A stretch of 64,000 nt of DNA from Liopterus haemorrhoidalis (GCA_963971575.1 OZ020625.1:19746829-19810828); one strand, 5' to 3'. Numbered from the stretch's first letter, positions 21,392-30,872 are shown. Notes: generated from the sequence alone by a model not told the origin. A program made the numbers and translations.

Positions 21392-21780
21392 CTTAAATAA
21401 TTCACCCGGTATGACCGAATTTGAAGAGAGGCAAAATGTGTAGAAGAATGTTTTTTATTCTATTTTTTAATCTAAAATTTTCTTTTAGGTCACTCTTCCT
21501 CTTTCACCACACCACACAAAAAAAGAGCTCGTGTTAGTCGAAGAAGTAGTGTACGCAAGGGTGAAGAACAAACAGTTCGCACTATTATACATGATTTCCA
21601 CATTATTGAAAAAAGGACGCCCACCTTGAAGGCACTTTGGAACAACATTCAAGAATCTGGTGTTAGTTTCTAATGGATAACGCACTCGATGAATTTATAT
21701 TTACAGTGAACCCTGGTGATTCGAACAAAGATGTGTCATATGAGACTGATGGAAATTTCAGTGGGGTCGATTGTTTAGAT
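21392..21780 (+). pseudogene. DDE-type transposase remnant (N-terminal HTH part and acidic tail)
   Basis: After an acceptor-like TTTTCTTTTAG, frame 21491-21673 reads TTPHKKRARVSRRSSVRKGE...FHIIEKRTPTLKALW and ends in TAA. The basic stretch followed by EKRxPTLKAL resembles the N-terminal helix-turn-helix region of a widespread insect DDE_3 (IS630-like) transposase family. The following 21674-21780 (FIFTVNPGDSNKD...GVDCLD) could be its acidic C-terminal tail, which would resume after the hAT insertion at 22707. The catalytic core is absent. A host exon cannot be excluded. Confidence 0.45.
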
Positions 21781-22706
21781 CAGTGTTCTTCAACCCGTGG
21801 TCCGCGGACCGGTGCCGGTCCGTAGAAAATTCCTGCCGGTCCGCGAAATATTTTGACCGAATCATGTAGATGCACACTTCTATTCACGAGTATATAGCAC
21901 ATTTTTTTAGTCGACGCAGAAGCTAACTTTTGTCCGAACCATGATTTATTTAATATTTACTAAGCCCAATACAACGCCTCTCGCGGCTATTTTTCATACT
22001 TCTGAAGAAGCTAGCTCTTTGGAATAGTCGCTCATAAGAGGAAGATATAGAAATGTTTCCACTTTTGGAAGAATTTTGGATTACTGCTGTTGTCAACCAG
22101 AAAGTCATATTCAAGAATAAGTCAACATTTAAGAGCACTAGCTGAAAATTTTAATAATTATTTCCCTGAAAATGAGGATCGTAAGGTACCCTCTGGATTA
22201 ATAATCCATTCTTCAATGATATAAAGTCATGTGTACTTGATCCTCGTGAAAAAGAAAAGCTGATCGAGGTGTCTTGTGATGTCACTCTGGTGCCCAGATA
22301 TAAAATGCAATCGTTGTCTCAATTTTGGATCTCGCTAGAAAAAGAATATCCATCTTTGAGTTATAAAGCTATCAAATTATTAGTCATTTTTTCGACTTCC
22401 TATTTGTGCGAAAAGATTTTTTCGGCCATGTCAATTATAAAAACCAAACAGAGAAATCGAATGGATGTTAACGCAGCGCTTCCTCACTCAGAAACAACTC
22501 TGCAGCCAGGTATATCAAATTTTCTGACAAAGAAGCAGCAGCAGATGTCGCACTAAAAATTGTAATTATATAACTGTATAACATATACCTATATAATAAT
22601 AAAAGACCATATATATTGGTTTTATTCGTCTTAGCTTTCAACTGGTCCGCGAAATATTTATCCTATTTTCACCGGACCGCGGGGGCAAAAAGGTTGAAGA
22701 ACACTG
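21781..22706 (+). mobile_element. hAT-superfamily transposon, 8-bp TSD, defective
   Basis: 15-bp perfect TIRs CAGTGTTCTTCAACC / GGTTGAAGAACACTG, flanked by identical 8-bp duplications GTTTAGAT (21773-21780 and 22707-22714). The interior keeps part of a transposase C-terminus (22269-22556), and sub-terminal GGTCCGCG repeats sit near both ends. At 926 bp it lacks most of the transposase. Confidence 0.96.
22269..22556 (+). pseudogene. hAT transposase C-terminal (dimerisation) fragment
   Basis: FWISLEKEYPSLSYKAIKLL...STSYLCEKIFSAMSIIKTKQRNRM is the hAT C-terminal dimerisation region (A-x3-L-L...F-x-T-S/x-Y-x-C-E-x-x-F-S), closest in style to the ZBED/SCAND3-like Buster group. Upstream, 22060-22260 contains an out-of-frame continuation (LRALAENFNNYFPENED). 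The catalytic region is deleted. Confidence 0.85.
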
Positions 22707-22722
22707 GTTTAGATAGCGACTG

Positions 22723-23089
22723 ACAGTTGTTTAATTAATTTAAGCTTTTGTTTTGTATTATAAAATTTGTATTCTTTTTTGACATATTTATATGATTGTA
22801 TTGAACTTTATAGCAGTACAAGCTAAATAAATAAATAATTATCATTATAATATATTATTATTTTGTAAATTTAATAATAAAATTAATTTTACTACACTAT
22901 ATATTTTTTCTCCGTCTGGTCGGCATATTTATTTTTCTATTCATAATTAATTTGCCTTCTGTCATTTATGAATGACATATTTATATTAAACAGCATTTTA
23001 TTTATATTTTTTCATTTATATTTTAAATATATAGCTTTTAAATCGTTCCTTAACTAATTCAATAAAAAATTATTATTCAATTGTACCAT
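22723..23089. other. AT-rich spacer, nothing recognised
   Basis: Very AT-rich (long A/T runs) between the hAT region and dispersed repeat G. Confidence 0.6.
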
Positions 23090-23555
23090 TTGGTTTAAAA
23101 ATATTTTCTTATGCATTTTGCGTGTATTTCATTCCATCACTTATTATGGAATAACTATTCCATGCTTGTTGTCTTTTGTTTCTGTAGGGTTAAATTAAGT
23201 TATATGCAACGTTTATATTAAATAAATGCAACATAACTTCCTAACCTAAAATAGAGGCCAATGTGCGGCAAATTAAATTAAAATTAAACAAATAATAAAT
23301 AAAAAAAAAAATAGTTTAATTATTTGATTAATTTGTTATGTAATATAAATTACTTGTTAAGATAAAATGTTAAGATAAAAAATAATTATTTGTTATTTTT
23401 TTTCTTTCTGGTGGTCGTGGAGAAAGTAGGGTCTGTGACTCGGTTGGAAGAGAAAATTCGATGCTTGTGGTTCTTCACGCTCGCCTGCGGCTCGCGCTCG
23501 GAATGTTCCACTCGCATCAAATTTTCTCATTCCAACCTTGTTACAGAATATACTA
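23090..23555 (+). repeat. Dispersed repeat G, copy 2 (hairpin 23442-23537)
   Basis: Reverse-complement partner of 7430-7995. It holds a roughly 96-bp hairpin: GGTTGGAAGAGAAAATTCGA at 23442 pairs with AAATTTTCTCATTCCAACC ending at 23537, around a GC-rich loop (CTCGCCTGCGGCTCGCGCTCGG). It ends directly after the stop codon of the Mdm2-like gene, so it would lie in that gene's 3' UTR. Confidence 0.78.
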
Positions 23556-24104
23556 TTACACTACGAAAGCTTTAATGACATTCTTAACTTTCCTATTACA
23601 ATAAGCGCAACGTTTACTTCGATTCCAGTATTTAACTGCACATTTGTAACAACAGCACATATGCGCCCCGGATCCATGCACAAAAATCCCGTTCTTCGGC
23701 CTTTCGTTACACAGTATACACTTCTCCTTCGTTGCCAACGCCCAATCACTCCATCCATAGTCATAACACGTATTTTTGGACATCAGTTCATTTTTTAAAT
23801 CATCTTCTAACGAGGACGAGTGTTCCTTTGGTGCTTCAGATGAACTTGGTTTTGGTTCATTAGTACTTTGTTCAAAATCAGGTGCTTTAGATATTGAGTT
23901 CTCGGGCACAGTGCTATTGTCCCACGCAACTGGTTGGAGTTTTTGAACTGAGCCTATCCCTGATTCTTGCGAGGATTGTGATGACCTCAAGCCACTAAGA
24001 CAAGATCGAAGACTATCTCTCGTTACTTGGGATGATTTCGAAGACGATGTGTCGTGCTTTCTACGATTCTTTCGTGGTTTTGGTGGAAAATACGTTTTAC
24101 GAAT
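23556..24104 (-). CDS. Mdm2/Mdm4-like protein, terminal exon with RING domain
   Basis: The acceptor CTATTTTATAG ends at 24105; the exon opens in phase 0 with IRKTYFPPKPRKNRRK and runs 182 codons to a stop. A Ser-rich, low-complexity middle leads to an Mdm2-type C-terminal RING: CILC...RPKNGIFVHGSGAHM...CYKCAVKYW...RCAYC, with ligands in the order C2-H2-C4 and the RPKNG-x-x-VHG signature. Exactly 13 residues follow the last Cys, as in vertebrate Mdm2, where this tail matters for RING dimerisation. The family's role is ubiquitin ligation of p53 and self; that is inferred here. The p53-binding domain is not in the recognised exons. Confidence 0.88.
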   Translation of the reverse strand: MRKTYFPPKPRKNRRKHDTSSSKSSQVTRDSLRSCLSGLRSSQSSQESGIGSVQKLQPVAWDNSTVPENSISKAPDFEQSTNEPKPSSSEAPKEHSSSLEDDLKNELMSKNTCYDYGWSDWALATKEKCILCNERPKNGIFVHGSGAHMCCCYKCAVKYWNRSKRCAYCNRKVKNVIKAFVV

Positions 24105-24224
24105 CTATAAAATAGAATATATTGTACAAACACGAATAAACTTATAGAAGAATGTGATAACAATAATAAAAGCAATATGAACTTTTACAAATTCAGGTTG
24201 GGTATCGACAAGCAATGGATAATG
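24105..24224. other. Mdm2-like gene, last intron (3' end)
   Basis: Short stretch between the acceptor at 24105 and the transposon nest that fills most of this 2.4-kb intron. Confidence 0.6.
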
Positions 24225-24623
24225 GTAAAGGAAGGTTTCCAATTGACGTAGACGTAGAACGTAGAAATAAAACGTAGAACGTTAATTTTGTTGCTTTGGT
24301 TTCCAATAAACATAAAATATCGTGTCAAAACTCTTTAAGTTAACTTCTTTAAAAAAGAAGTTTCTTAAAAGTGTCGAATAACATGAATTTGTTAAATAAA
24401 ATGGACGACGATTTAGCAATGCTAGCAATTTTTACCGACTGCCAACCTATATAAGGGAGGTATTGTGATCATACCGATTTTGACATTTCGAGATTTCGAT
24501 GGATCTCCACGAATTGAGGTCCCTACATAACGTTTTGACTATTTTTAGCATGATGTCTGTCAGTCTGCCTGTCTGTCGGTCTGTGTACACGTGCAGAGAA
24601 AATTCGGTTAAAAGGATTCTTAC

Positions 24624-25670
24624 CAGGGCTTCGAACCGTTATTTGTTTCGTTTCGGTTTTTGTTCGTGCCGGTTCAATTAAAAAAATAGATATCGGTTCG
24701 GTTCCGGTTTTCGTTCCGGCAAAAATAACGGTTTTTTTCGGTTTTCGAAGTGATACATTTTTAAATGCTTTTATTTGTATTAGATATTTATTTTCTACTA
24801 TAATTTAGAAGAACATTTTATTCCTTATTTTGTAATAATCATACCAATCCGCTGCCAGGGGGGGGGGGTTATGGGTGTTCACCTTCGCCCCACCAAATAA
24901 TAGAAGCGAATTTTTTTTTACTTACCATTTAAAAAAATTACGTTTTTTTCTGCTCATCAGTTTAAAAAAATAATCTTAAATAAAATGTATTTTTTCTTCA
25001 ATCGGTTTATAATGCTAACATTACATTGTTCAATACATTCGGTAGAAATGATACATTTTTTTACTAGTAAAATAATGTGAAAATTATTATACTAGTAAAT
25101 AGTTCATATAGTTATCAACAGATGGCACTGATGGCAGCAGTCGCCATAAACAAAACATCTGTCAATTTAATATGTTTCTAGCGTGGTTTGTAGTGAATTC
25201 AGAAATTAGTTACGTTATTAGTGAGTTACTTTATTATTATTCTGTGATCATTGTGTGAGTAGTTACAAAATACACAATATAATGATCAAAAATTAAAAAA
25301 TGTCTCAATCAATTCAATGTACACTGCCGGAATTAGCAGCAATAGCATCTGAAACTATAAAATCATAAGTATTTATGGTTGCAAATTTTTAATACCTACG
25401 CTTGAAGAAAAAATAGTATATGTCACTTGGAGTAGAACGCCTTTTTTGTGCTTCGCTCAATATGCAAGCCTCGGCTGCGCCTCGGCAGCAACATTTGAGC
25501 TCAGCACAAAAAAGAGCGCGTTCTACTCCTAGTAACATAATATACTATTATATTCACTCCCATAAACATTATCTGAACCGAAATAAACCGATATTTTTTA
25601 TTTCGGTTTTCGTTCCGACAAAAATAACGTATTTTGTAGGTTTTCGGTTCAGTTCCGGTTCGAAGCCCCG
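24624..25670. mobile_element. hAT-like non-autonomous element with 8-bp TSD
   Basis: Termini CAGGGCTTCGAACCG and CGGTTCGAAGCCCCG are inverted repeats. The flanks ATTCTTAC (24616-24623) and ATTTTTAC (25671-25678) differ by one base. The unoccupied site is visible in HINE copy 1 (about 677-684, ATTTTTAT), which fixes the ends. Sub-terminal CGGTTCGGTTCCGG repeats occur on both sides. No transposase; a run of nine or more G lies near 24860. Confidence 0.92.
25427..25540. repeat. Long hairpin inside the hAT-like element
   Basis: GGAGTAGAACGCCTTTTTTG on the left pairs with CAAAAAAGAGCGCGTTCTACTCC on the right (arm shown in part), around a GC-rich centre CCTCGGCTGCGCCTCGG. The general plan, AT-rich arms around a CTCGG/CTGCG loop, resembles the hairpins in dispersed repeat G. 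Confidence 0.8.
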
Positions 25671-26532
25671 ATTTTTACGAAACTTCATATTTAAGCTTTT
25701 GACATCAATGGCACGAGTTCATACTCAATATGTCGTATGTAGATAGATAGAATATGTCAACATTTGTTGGGTTCACGGTATTGAAATAAGGGAAATAAAT
25801 AATTCCCATGGTTAGATTATTGTTTAATAATGAATATATATTGTCTAATATATATATAATAGATAAACTAATTGTGGAAACTTTTCGACGTACAGGGCCG
25901 CAGCGTGTGCGCTACACACGGGCGACGCAACAAATGGGCGTAATTTGGGGTCGATTCTATTGAACCCTACTAGTAGACGACGATGTTATGAAAGCTTGCG
26001 CACGGGCGACATTCGGTTCGATTCTAGAAAAGCCGATATTATGTATATTTGCACACGGGCGGCTTACATCAATGTGGGGTACCTGGTTGCAAAGTTGGTC
26101 TAAACTACCATCGTGTTATAGATATTCTGTGTTTACGACGTTGTTTGCGACTAATTAGTATAACAGTAACAATAAAAATTGTTAGCATTGCTAAGTCGTC
26201 GTCCATATTATTTGACGAATCCATGTTATTCGACACTTTTTAAGAAACTTCTTTTATAAAGAGGCTAACTTAAAAAGTTTTTACACGATATTCTAAGTTT
26301 ATTGGAAACCAAAGCAAGAAAATCTACGTTTTATTTCTACGTTCTACGTCTACGTCAATTGGAAACCATCCTTTACTGTTGGTTCCTATGTAATCTTCAT
26401 TTTGAAATACATTGTTGACAACCGTGAAATGTTTGGGTAAAAGTGATAAAAATGATGTGCCAGAATGAAACGAAAAATTGTGTGATTAGAAATTTTTACT
26501 AATGAAGATAAAAATTTGAATGCAACACATAC

Positions 26533-26598
26533 CTGGTAACAATGGCTGCAGAGCGGGAGACAACCAACAGTTTCTCGGGTCTTGCACATTCTGCATTT
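26533..26598 (-). CDS. Mdm2-like protein, 66-nt exon for RanBP2-type zinc finger
   Basis: Flanked by a strong acceptor (TTTATTTCTCAG) and a donor (CCAG/GTATGT), phase 0 at both ends. It encodes 22 residues, KCRMCKTRETVG...LCSHCYQ. Spliced to the terminal exon, the product reads CSHCYQIRKTYFPPK, which aligns with the Mdm2 zinc finger (Cys-x2-Cys...Cys-x-x-Cys-W...R-x-x-W-L-P); in human Mdm2 this finger binds ribosomal proteins. The Cys spacing (C-x2-C-x11-C-x2-C) is one residue longer than in vertebrates. Upstream exons were not found in the window. Confidence 0.82.
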
Positions 26599-26756
26599 CT
26601 GAGAAATAAAAAATATTTAAAATTGCAGTAACAGTAAGTCTATAATTATCAGTTCTGTGTTAAAACAGTTTTAATGGTTTAGTCTAGTGCCTTCGCACCA
26701 TATTTTACGTTGATACTGCACTTGATGATAATGGAATGCCATTTGGTACACGTGTC

Positions 26757-26786
26757 TTTATTTATTTATTTATTTATTTATTTATT
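26757..26786. repeat. (TTTA)n 3' tail microsatellite of the non-LTR element
   Basis: About seven TTTA units. On the minus strand this is the (TAAA)n tail ending the element at 26787-30872. The element at 59386-63870 ends the same way, so the tail is a family property and not random. Confidence 0.88.
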
Positions 26787-27133
26787 GGACACGACAGACC
26801 AAAGTCCTTAATTGTGCCCATACATATATAAATTACATAAATACAATAACATAAAAAATAACTTAATACTCTAACATATGTACAAATACGTTTATAAAGT
26901 GCACAAGCATAAGAATTTTACATACAAAACTTACTATAACATGTTCACACAATCACATATTGATATTAGGTACATTGAGAATCATTCATACAGTATATAC
27001 ACATTCGTTGTAGTTTCCATTCATAATTTGGAGGTCATTTGTACTACACAGAATTAAATTTGGAGGTACGAACATGTATGACATTTTTATCTATTTTAGA
27101 CATTTACTACAATATTTCAGCACAAAGTTTCCA
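26787..27133 (-). other. 3' UTR of the PHD-type non-LTR element, copy 1
   Basis: AT-rich, between the ORF2 stop and the tail. The last 45 bp (GGACACGACAGACCAAAGTC) resemble the matching 3' end at 59415-59450 (GGACACTCCAGACCAAAGGT). Confidence 0.75.
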
Positions 27134-29938
27134 TTACATCACGCTTATTACAGCTTTGCGAAAACCTGCATAACTTACATTGAATATATCAATAGATCGG
27201 TCTTTTGACAAAAGATCGTTATACAGTGCGGTCATTTTATGCAGAGGACTCATATTGCAATGCTCCGTATTTGCCCTTTTACATAAGAATAACGTGTCTC
27301 TTGTCCTAAAATCACGGGAAGGTACTCTTACGTAAATATTAGATAAAATGTTAGAGTCGTCCACAAGATTATTAAATATTTTGTATAGAAGTAGCAGTGA
27401 TGCCAAATCTCTTCTCGCAGCCAACGTTTTAACATTAAACTCTGCCAAAATTACTTCACCGGACGTATACTTTGGATATACTCCTGTCATCCGTAGTTTC
27501 ACAACACGGTAATACCGCGTTTGTACAGTTTCAATGCGTTTAATATATTTAGTTTGATACGGTGCCCATATAATATTACCATACTCAAGTAGAGGTCTAA
27601 CATGAGCATTGAATAATGCAATGTACGTCCGATTATGACGAAAATCTTTAGTTACACGAAGTACATACCCAACCTTTCTCAATGCATTATTGGCAATATG
27701 TTCAACGTGATGGTGAAAATTCAGTTTCGAATCGAACAATATTCCCAAATCTCTGATTGTCTCTGTTCGAGGAACAATACAGCCTTCCATATTGTAATTG
27801 TATGTGATCACTTCCCTCTTTCTAGAGTAAGTCATAACCTTACACTTTGTGGTGTTAAATGTTAGACCAGTGGATTTACTCCATTCACAGAGTTTTTGTA
27901 AATCACTTTGAAGTGCAAGACAGTGAGACAAGTCAGTTATTTGGCGATATATTTTGACGTCATCAGCAAACATCTCGCACTGGCTGTTGCTCACAATATC
28001 TGGGATATTATTGACCACCAGAAGGAACATCAGGGGCCCGAGATTCGACCCCTGTGGCACACCACTGGTTGATAAATAATTCCTCGACTTTGAACCGTTG
28101 AATTGAACGTATTGTGATCTGTTACGTAAATAGGTTTCAAACCAAGTGCACATTAGAGGTGAAACACCAACATGTTTTAATGCACCAAGTAAGTGGGAAT
28201 GCCCTATTTTATCAAAAACCTTCGTCATATCGAGGTATACTGCATCTACTTGAGTTCCAGAATCCAGACAGTGACTAACGTATTCTGTTAAGGATATCAA
28301 ATTAGTAATTGTTGACCTACGTGGCATAAATCCGTGTTGTTTTTTACTAATAACTGGAGAGACGTGTTGGAATAAATATTTATAAATAATTTGTTCAAAA
28401 ACTTTGGCCGGAGACGAGATAATGGATACCGGTCTATAATTCTTAACATCTTTTTTATCTCCGCTCTTATGTATAGGACATACCCTAGACATCTTCCACC
28501 TAGTAGGGAATGTATGTGTATCAATTGATTTTTGAAACAGAATGTGAAGTGGATACGTCAGAATATCTTTACATCCTTTTATTACGTAAGGCGGTAGATT
28601 ATCCGGACCGCAAGATTTTTTGGGCTTTAATTTACTTATGGACCACTCTACATCCTCCAGAGTCACAGATTTAATATTGAGAGACTCGATGTTGCATGTC
28701 TCTTTTCTAGCATTGTTCACGTCATCAATATCATCATTGAAAACAGAAGCAAAATAAGATGCAAAAGTATCCGCAATCTGTAGACTATCATCCACAACGA
28801 CATTGTCTTCAGTAATTAAGCAAGAAAGAAGATCGGATTTTCTTTTACTTTTAGCAAATTCCCAAAATTTTTTTGAATCATTAGGAATGTTTTGTTCAAT
28901 TTCTTCAATATAGCTCCGATATTCCTTCTTTAACAGAGCTTTTAAAGTTCTCCTACATTCAGAGAACTTGTGCTTATGGTAGTCTACATCTCCAGATTTA
29001 TTTTTAATTTTTTTATGGAAATATTTTTTCTGTTTAATCAGTGATTTAATCTCAGCCGTGAACCAAGAGGGATAAGTGCCAACCCGCGACCGGACTATCG
29101 GTACACAATTGTTAAGGACATTATATAAAACATTATAAAATTCGTCCAAGGCATGGTTGACATCATCGTAATATCTGAGAAAACTCCAGTTAACTTGACT
29201 GAGTTCATTATACAACTTCAAGAAATCAGCTTTTTTAAAATTATATCCTTTGTTAATTTCTGACTCTTGTTTCACCACAAAGCAAGTGTATTTATTGCAA
29301 ATAGTAAGTGCTGGGTGATATTTGTCTTCAAGTAACAGAGGATCATAGTTTTTTTCTACACTCACACTAGCAATATTTGTCAAAACTAGATCTAAAGTTT
29401 TATTATATGCATTACATATGTTATTTGAACTTCGCAAACCATAAAAACTGATATTATTGGCAACTTCTGCTGCCGCGCTATCACACTGATTAATATCGTT
29501 GAAAATATCAACATTGAAATCTCCAATTATTATAACGTTATTTGCAGTGATATCTAAGCAAGAGTTTAAGATGTCAAAATAAAGTCTGTACTGATCAGCT
29601 GTTGATTTTGGTGGTAAATAAACACATGATATAAACATTGTCGTTCTATCGTCATACAGTTTGATCAGTACATACTCGAAAGAGGTTACATGTTTCGTTA
29701 GGTTTATAGATTTCCAACGTGAATGGACTGCTACCAGAACACCTCCGCCCCTCCTACCGTCCTGCCGGTCTGAACGATGACAGGCATATCTAACATCAAA
29801 CAATTCTCTGTTATATATACTTTCATGTAGCCATGTTTCAGTAAACGAAATTACATCATAATCAGAAGCAAGAACGTTAGGATAGAGCAGATGCGTTTTG
29901 GTTCGAAGTCCGCGTACATTCTGGTAATACAAAGACAT
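27134..29938 (-). CDS. Non-LTR retrotransposon ORF2 (endonuclease-RT), intact, copy 1
   Basis: 934 codons from the ATG at 29938 (MSLYYQNVRGLRTKT), 4 nt after the ORF1 stop. The N-terminal APE endonuclease occupies about residues 1-230 (NVRGL, TETWL, VYLPP, GDFN, YHPAL). RT lies at about 480-740 (YLDMTKVFDKI, GVPQGSNLGPLMFLL, FADD). A C-terminal region ends with a RDTLFLCKR-type stretch. There are no stops or frameshifts. First-strand priming by target nicking is the known family mechanism. It belongs to a CR1/jockey-like group, by its PHD-bearing ORF1 and (TAAA)n tail. Confidence 0.93.
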   Translation of the reverse strand: MSLYYQNVRGLRTKTHLLYPNVLASDYDVISFTETWLHESIYNRELFDVRYACHRSDRQDGRRGGGVLVAVHSRWKSINLTKHVTSFEYVLIKLYDDRTTMFISCVYLPPKSTADQYRLYFDILNSCLDITANNVIIIGDFNVDIFNDINQCDSAAAEVANNISFYGLRSSNNICNAYNKTLDLVLTNIASVSVEKNYDPLLLEDKYHPALTICNKYTCFVVKQESEINKGYNFKKADFLKLYNELSQVNWSFLRYYDDVNHALDEFYNVLYNVLNNCVPIVRSRVGTYPSWFTAEIKSLIKQKKYFHKKIKNKSGDVDYHKHKFSECRRTLKALLKKEYRSYIEEIEQNIPNDSKKFWEFAKSKRKSDLLSCLITEDNVVVDDSLQIADTFASYFASVFNDDIDDVNNARKETCNIESLNIKSVTLEDVEWSISKLKPKKSCGPDNLPPYVIKGCKDILTYPLHILFQKSIDTHTFPTRWKMSRVCPIHKSGDKKDVKNYRPVSIISSPAKVFEQIIYKYLFQHVSPVISKKQHGFMPRRSTITNLISLTEYVSHCLDSGTQVDAVYLDMTKVFDKIGHSHLLGALKHVGVSPLMCTWFETYLRNRSQYVQFNGSKSRNYLSTSGVPQGSNLGPLMFLLVVNNIPDIVSNSQCEMFADDVKIYRQITDLSHCLALQSDLQKLCEWSKSTGLTFNTTKCKVMTYSRKREVITYNYNMEGCIVPRTETIRDLGILFDSKLNFHHHVEHIANNALRKVGYVLRVTKDFRHNRTYIALFNAHVRPLLEYGNIIWAPYQTKYIKRIETVQTRYYRVVKLRMTGVYPKYTSGEVILAEFNVKTLAARRDLASLLLLYKIFNNLVDDSNILSNIYVRVPSRDFRTRDTLFLCKRANTEHCNMSPLHKMTALYNDLLSKDRSIDIFNVSYAGFRKAVISVM

Positions 29939-29942
29939 TTGT

Positions 29943-30872
29943 TTATTCAGTGACACTTGATTTTAACACACTCATTGCTTTTTCTTTACACCTCTTTTCA
30001 ATTACACTTATATCTTTCTCACTATTTACATTCACTGCCGGGGAACGTTCATTTTCACGCACGTAGATTCTTCCATTCCTGGTCCACACATACATAACAT
30101 TGCAGGTTGTTCTCAGTTTCCGGGCAGCTGCTAGCAGGGATCGACGACGCTGTGTCAAGTTTTCGTTGACGTAAACATTGCTGGGGACGCCTTGGTAACC
30201 GAGTTCCTTGGTACTCAGGTTCCTTTTAACTTTTCGGCATCTTAGGAAGTTGCTTTTGTCGAAGTTACGCACGAACTTTACTATAATGCCTCTGGTGGTG
30301 GGAGACGCCGGATTATTGCGCCCAAGTCGATGGCAATTATCGATCATTTCTGGTCGAATTTCCATTCCCATGGCACGCCCTATTTTAATAACCTCGGCTG
30401 TGGTATTTTCGCCGGGCGACTCGGGTACACCATGCACCTCTACGCAGTTGCGCCTGCTATACTGCTCTTGGTCATCGAGCTTCACCTTCAATTCTTCATT
30501 TTCCTCCTTTACTCTTTTATTTTCATCCTCCACATATCGCAGCCTCGTTAAGAGAGTGTCAATTCTGGCTGTCTGCTCTTCAATCTTCTTATTTGTGTCG
30601 CTGACTGTTTCTCTCAGCCTTATATTCTCTGCCAACATGGACCTAAGTGTGGTGCCAATGTCAACTAGAGATAGATCTGCTGCCTCTCTCTGCGCCGTCT
30701 TACATCCAGTACACTTCCAGTCCAGAATTTCATGGGTTACTTTCATGTCTGTGTATTGGACTACAGATACCTGGACACAATCTATGTGAAAGACACCTTT
30801 GCAGGAGCCTGAGCACATGAGTTTATCGCCATGCCGGTCGATCTTCTTAGAGCAAACTTGGCAAACAGACAT
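29943..30872 (-). CDS. Non-LTR retrotransposon ORF1 (PHD finger, coiled coil, RRM-like), copy 1
   Basis: 309 codons. Residues 1-60 form a PHD-type zinc finger (CQVC...CSGSC...FHIDC...WKCTGC). Residues about 80-137 are a heptad-rich coiled coil (LRETVSDTNKKIEEQ..., ending LDDQEQYSRRN). About 138-300 resembles the RRM and C-terminal domain of L1-type ORF1 proteins (VEVHGVPE, NCHRLGR, IIVKFVRN, YVNENLT, YVWTRNGRIYVRE). It is an RNA-binding chaperone by family knowledge; a PHD finger may direct it to chromatin. It is intact, and ORF2 follows after 4 nt. Confidence 0.92.
   Translation of the reverse strand: MSVCQVCSKKIDRHGDKLMCSGSCKGVFHIDCVQVSVVQYTDMKVTHEILDWKCTGCKTAQREAADLSLVDIGTTLRSMLAENIRLRETVSDTNKKIEEQTARIDTLLTRLRYVEDENKRVKEENEELKVKLDDQEQYSRRNCVEVHGVPESPGENTTAEVIKIGRAMGMEIRPEMIDNCHRLGRNNPASPTTRGIIVKFVRNFDKSNFLRCRKVKRNLSTKELGYQGVPSNVYVNENLTQRRRSLLAAARKLRTTCNVMYVWTRNGRIYVRENERSPAVNVNSEKDISVIEKRCKEKAMSVLKSSVTE

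Larger units (their letters stand above)
24431..25725 (+). mobile_element. HINE/DINE-1-like element, copy 3 (3' truncated, interrupted)
   Basis: Starts TTTACCGACTGCCAACC as in copy 1, with a short GTCY tract at 24553-24590. It is interrupted by the hAT-like element at 24624-25670 and resumes with ACGAAACTTCATATTTAAGC. It loses similarity near 25725, so the 3' hairpin end is missing. It is inserted beside the left arm of the element at 24225-26376. Confidence 0.68.
24225..26376. mobile_element. DNA transposon with about 200-bp TIRs (outer shell of nest)
   Basis: Left arm 24225-24429 and right arm 26174-26376 are inverted copies with indels: GGTTTCCAATTGACGTAGAC at the left end and GTCTACGTCAATTGGAAACC at the right. 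Both arms contain a start-like ATGGACGACGATTTAGCAAT. About 425 bp of its own interior survive at 25746-26173. Long arms with GGTTTCCA termini suggest a PIF/Harbinger-type or related cut-and-paste element, but no transposase or clean TSD was found. Confidence 0.75.

Noticed and set aside
23538..23798. 86-codon plus-strand frame over the RING exon
   Set aside because: Antisense shadow of the Mdm2-like exon.
30208..30789. 193-codon plus-strand frame opposite the LINE ORF1
   Set aside because: Antisense shadow of an intact ORF1; no motifs.
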